From Solimicrobium silvestre (GTDB taxonomy: Bacteria; Pseudomonadota; Gammaproteobacteria; Burkholderiales; Burkholderiaceae_D), in contig NZ_PUGF01000019.1 of NCBI RefSeq assembly GCF_002976435.1, positions 33,207-97,206 of the forward strand: a DNA stretch of 64,000 bases, given 5' to 3'. Position 1 is the stretch's first letter. Every line of letters starts with the position of its first letter. Position numbers and translations under genes: made by a program. Shown here in pieces: positions 62,753 to 64,000 of the stretch. The notes under the pieces were generated by a model. The model worked only from the letters and a program-made list of their open reading frames with translations, was not told where the DNA came from and ran no database searches.

Positions 62753-63454
62753 TTATGGAGCCCGAGGTTGTCTATTTTGCTCTGCTTTAGCCAAAGATGG
62801 TTCCCAATCTTCACCTTGCGTTTTGCACGTATTAAATTGAATTTCAGATAGTCGATGCTGAAACTGATCAACGACATGAGCAAGGTAATTTTTAAGTTTT
62901 GGTGCATCGGCAGATGCAAATCTGTTGGCGCGGATCGTCCAGACGCAACCCATTACCATATCTGGTTCGCCGAGTTGTCCTGCCATATACATGTTTGCAA
63001 TGTTCCACATTGATTCGGCCCAACCTAGTTCCGCTGCCCTTGAGTACAGTTCAAATCCTTTGTGACGGTCTTGACTTACTCCCAAACCAAGATCGTAAAG
63101 ATATGCGAGATTGTTGGTTGCTTGGGCGTGCCCCTGCGCTGAGGCCTTTTCGTACCATGGCATGGCATCGGCAAAATGCTTTTCTGATTGCAGTACACTA
63201 CCTAAACTGTTTTGAGCTTCAGCATTCCCTTGTTCTGCAGCCATTTTGTAATATTTCTTTGCATTGTCAATGTCTTTGGGTGCCCCTTTTCCCAAGTCAT
63301 ATGCAACTGCAACTTTGATCTGCGCATTAATATCACCCAGATCAGCCTTCAATATTAGTGCTTTGGTTTCCGATGATACAAACCAATCGGCGGAAGCCGT
63401 ATTTGAATTAATGACTAAACATACCCAAAATATGTAGGTGAGAAATTTTTTCAT
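62753..63454 (-). CDS. Sel1-repeat protein, exported
   Basis: This 233-residue protein has a signal peptide (LTYIFWVCLVINSNTASA). At least three or four Sel1-like repeats of about 36 residues follow: AQIKVAVAYDLGKGAPKDIDNAKKYYKMAAEQGNAEAQNSLG (about 37-78), ADAMPWYEKASAQGHAQATNNLAYLYDLGLGVSQD, and GFELYSRAAELGWAESMWNIANMYMAG. Sel1 repeats form a helical solenoid for protein binding in the periplasm. A longer frame to 63493 (TTG) has no support, so ATG 63454 is chosen. It stands near a truncated gene and an IS-like start. Confidence 0.85.
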   Translation of the reverse strand: MKKFLTYIFWVCLVINSNTASADWFVSSETKALILKADLGDINAQIKVAVAYDLGKGAPKDIDNAKKYYKMAAEQGNAEAQNSLGSVLQSEKHFADAMPWYEKASAQGHAQATNNLAYLYDLGLGVSQDRHKGFELYSRAAELGWAESMWNIANMYMAGQLGEPDMVMGCVWTIRANRFASADAPKLKNYLAHVVDQFQHRLSEIQFNTCKTQGEDWEPSLAKAEQNRQPRAP

Positions 63455-63569
63455 GAATTGGCATTCAAAGTTTTGTAAGTCCCAAATTGGCAATCAAAAT
63501 TTTTTGCGTGATATTCAAAAATAATCTGGCTAATCAAAAAATAGTTGATAGACCGCATCACGCCCCGAG

Positions 63570-63782
63570 TCATTTAATACCTGCATATTGATGGAACAGC
63601 ACAATGGCCCCTATGTGCCGTTTTTTGCCAATCACAAATCGTTGAGCTGGTGCAGCACTAGCCCAACCGTCATTAATTAGTTGCTTATTTACATCAGTCA
63701 AAGATTCTATAGAGTATTTAATCCATTGGCTATGCCCTAAATAACTCGTAACCTGTAATCTGAAATGACTTGCAATCGTAGG
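63570..63782 (-). pseudogene. 3-prime fragment of a gene truncated by a repeat/IS region
   Basis: The minus strand is open for 70 codons ending at TGA (63572-63570), with a normal-looking protein (ASHFRLQVTSYLGHSQWIKY, LTDVNKQLINDGWASAAP, FVIGKKRHIGAIVLFHQY). It has no start codon; the frame is cut where a repeat begins at about 63778. The DVN-x-x-L-I-x-x-GWA pattern recalls the C-terminus of thermonuclease-like (SNase) domains, but weakly. It is most likely the tail of a gene destroyed by the insertion on its 5-prime side. Confidence 0.55.
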
Positions 63783-63862
63783 GTGTCAATAAGCGTAGCG
63801 CATTGCACCGTTCTGTGAACACCAAACATGCGGCGCAATAGATAAAACCCATTGCGCCCTAC
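63778..63862. repeat. 85-bp imperfect palindrome (REP-like)
   Basis: It opens GTAGGGTGTCAATAAGCG and closes ATTGCGCCCTAC, with an inner GGCGCAAT facing ATTGCGCC. Outer ends GTAGGG and CCCTAC are perfectly inverted. Such GTAGGGTG/GCGCAAT units recur as dispersed intergenic repeats in proteobacteria. It touches the truncated gene at one side and precedes the IS-like gene by about 100 bp. Confidence 0.65.
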
Positions 63863-63968
63863 CTTGTACACCTTAATGAAATGGACTCCACCCTCCTGAA
63901 AACGGCATCATAATGTGCCTAGCGAGCCAGGTGGGCTGGCAAGCGACAATCAAGAGAAGGAGTCCGAA

Positions 63969-64000
63969 ATGGATACTACCGTAAAAATGATTGGTTTGGA
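63969..64000 (+). CDS. Start of a probable IS110-type transposase (runs off window)
   Basis: AAGGAG (63957-63962) precedes an ATG at 63969 that reads MDTTVKMIGL before the window ends. The short start with a conserved GLD-like position is typical of the DEDD domain opening of IS110-family transposases. IS110 elements lack terminal inverted repeats, so no boundary can be seen. With ten residues this is a guess supported by the truncated neighbour. Confidence 0.5.
   Translation, partial: MDTTVKMIGL

Overview
The window looks like a chromosomal segment of a betaproteobacterium, most likely Burkholderiales. This is an inference from a Neisseria/Burkholderia-type porin, a PXPV-repeat protein, a CadR/CadA pair of the type found in that group, and moderate GC with AT-rich islands. 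No rRNA, tRNA or CRISPR array was seen. Most genes belong to recognisable families. The accessory content lies mainly at about 28-31 kb, 37.8-41.4 kb, 49.5-50.1 kb and 60.7-64 kb, where gene fragments, a MITE-like element and the start of a probable IS110-type transposase occur.

Layout. 1-3.9 kb: an acyl-CoA ligase cut by the window edge, then the divergent cadR/cadA cadmium-lead-zinc efflux pair. 4-5.1 kb: a SnoaL-like gene divergent from a TetR regulator with two operator-like dyads between them. 5.4-9 kb: an amino acid permease, PhyH-type dioxygenase and porin operon behind a near-consensus promoter. 9.3-14.6 kb: a MacB/LolD-like ABC ATPase, a double-FtsX permease and an OmpR/EnvZ-type two-component system. 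14.7-17.9 kb: LysR/SDR pair and an orphan PAS histidine kinase. 18-23.3 kb: the stress operon prkA(yeaG)-yeaH-spoVR(ycgB) with a small fourth gene and a clear terminator. 23.5-28 kb: a MerR-like regulator, a diguanylate cyclase and an M16 peptidase. 28-31.5 kb: a decayed GGDEF fragment, a five-domain BIG2 lipoprotein, an AraC fragment and a lone family 3 solute-binding protein. 31.6-33.8 kb: cynR-cynT-cynS for cyanate detoxification. 33.9-37.8 kb: an MFS transporter and a CopA-type Cu(I) ATPase behind a CueR-type promoter. 37.8-38.3 kb: a frameshifted LysR remnant. 38.7-41.4 kb: three unrecognised envelope proteins, one with an internal tandem duplication. 41.6-43.1 kb: ArsR-SRPBCC-YdeI operon with tandem operators and a predicted leaderless mRNA. 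43.4-49.5 kb: an S9 peptidase, then a periplasmic copper set (His/Cys-rich protein, TolC-like lipoprotein, multicopper oxidase) followed by an accessory signal peptidase. 49.6-50.1 kb: a small two-gene toxin-antitoxin-like module. 50.2-53.3 kb: tkt-gap. 53.6-60.3 kb: a pyroglutamate locus (MarR regulator, fused 5-oxoprolinase, DUF969-DUF979 membrane pair, pyroglutamyl peptidase). 60.4-64 kb: small hypothetical genes, MITE, Sel1 protein, a truncated gene and the probable transposase start.

Functional themes. Metal defence is spread over three sites: CadA for Cd/Pb/Zn, CopA for cytosolic Cu(I), and the oxidase/TolC set for periplasmic copper. No cueR is present although copA carries a CueR-type promoter, so its regulator must be encoded elsewhere. 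The two most interesting candidates for little-described biology are the DUF969-DUF979 pair, placed exactly where a 5-oxoproline transporter would be expected, and the promoter-operator-driven module at 49.6-50.1 kb whose first gene is frame-disrupted. All calls come from reading the sequence; no database search was run.
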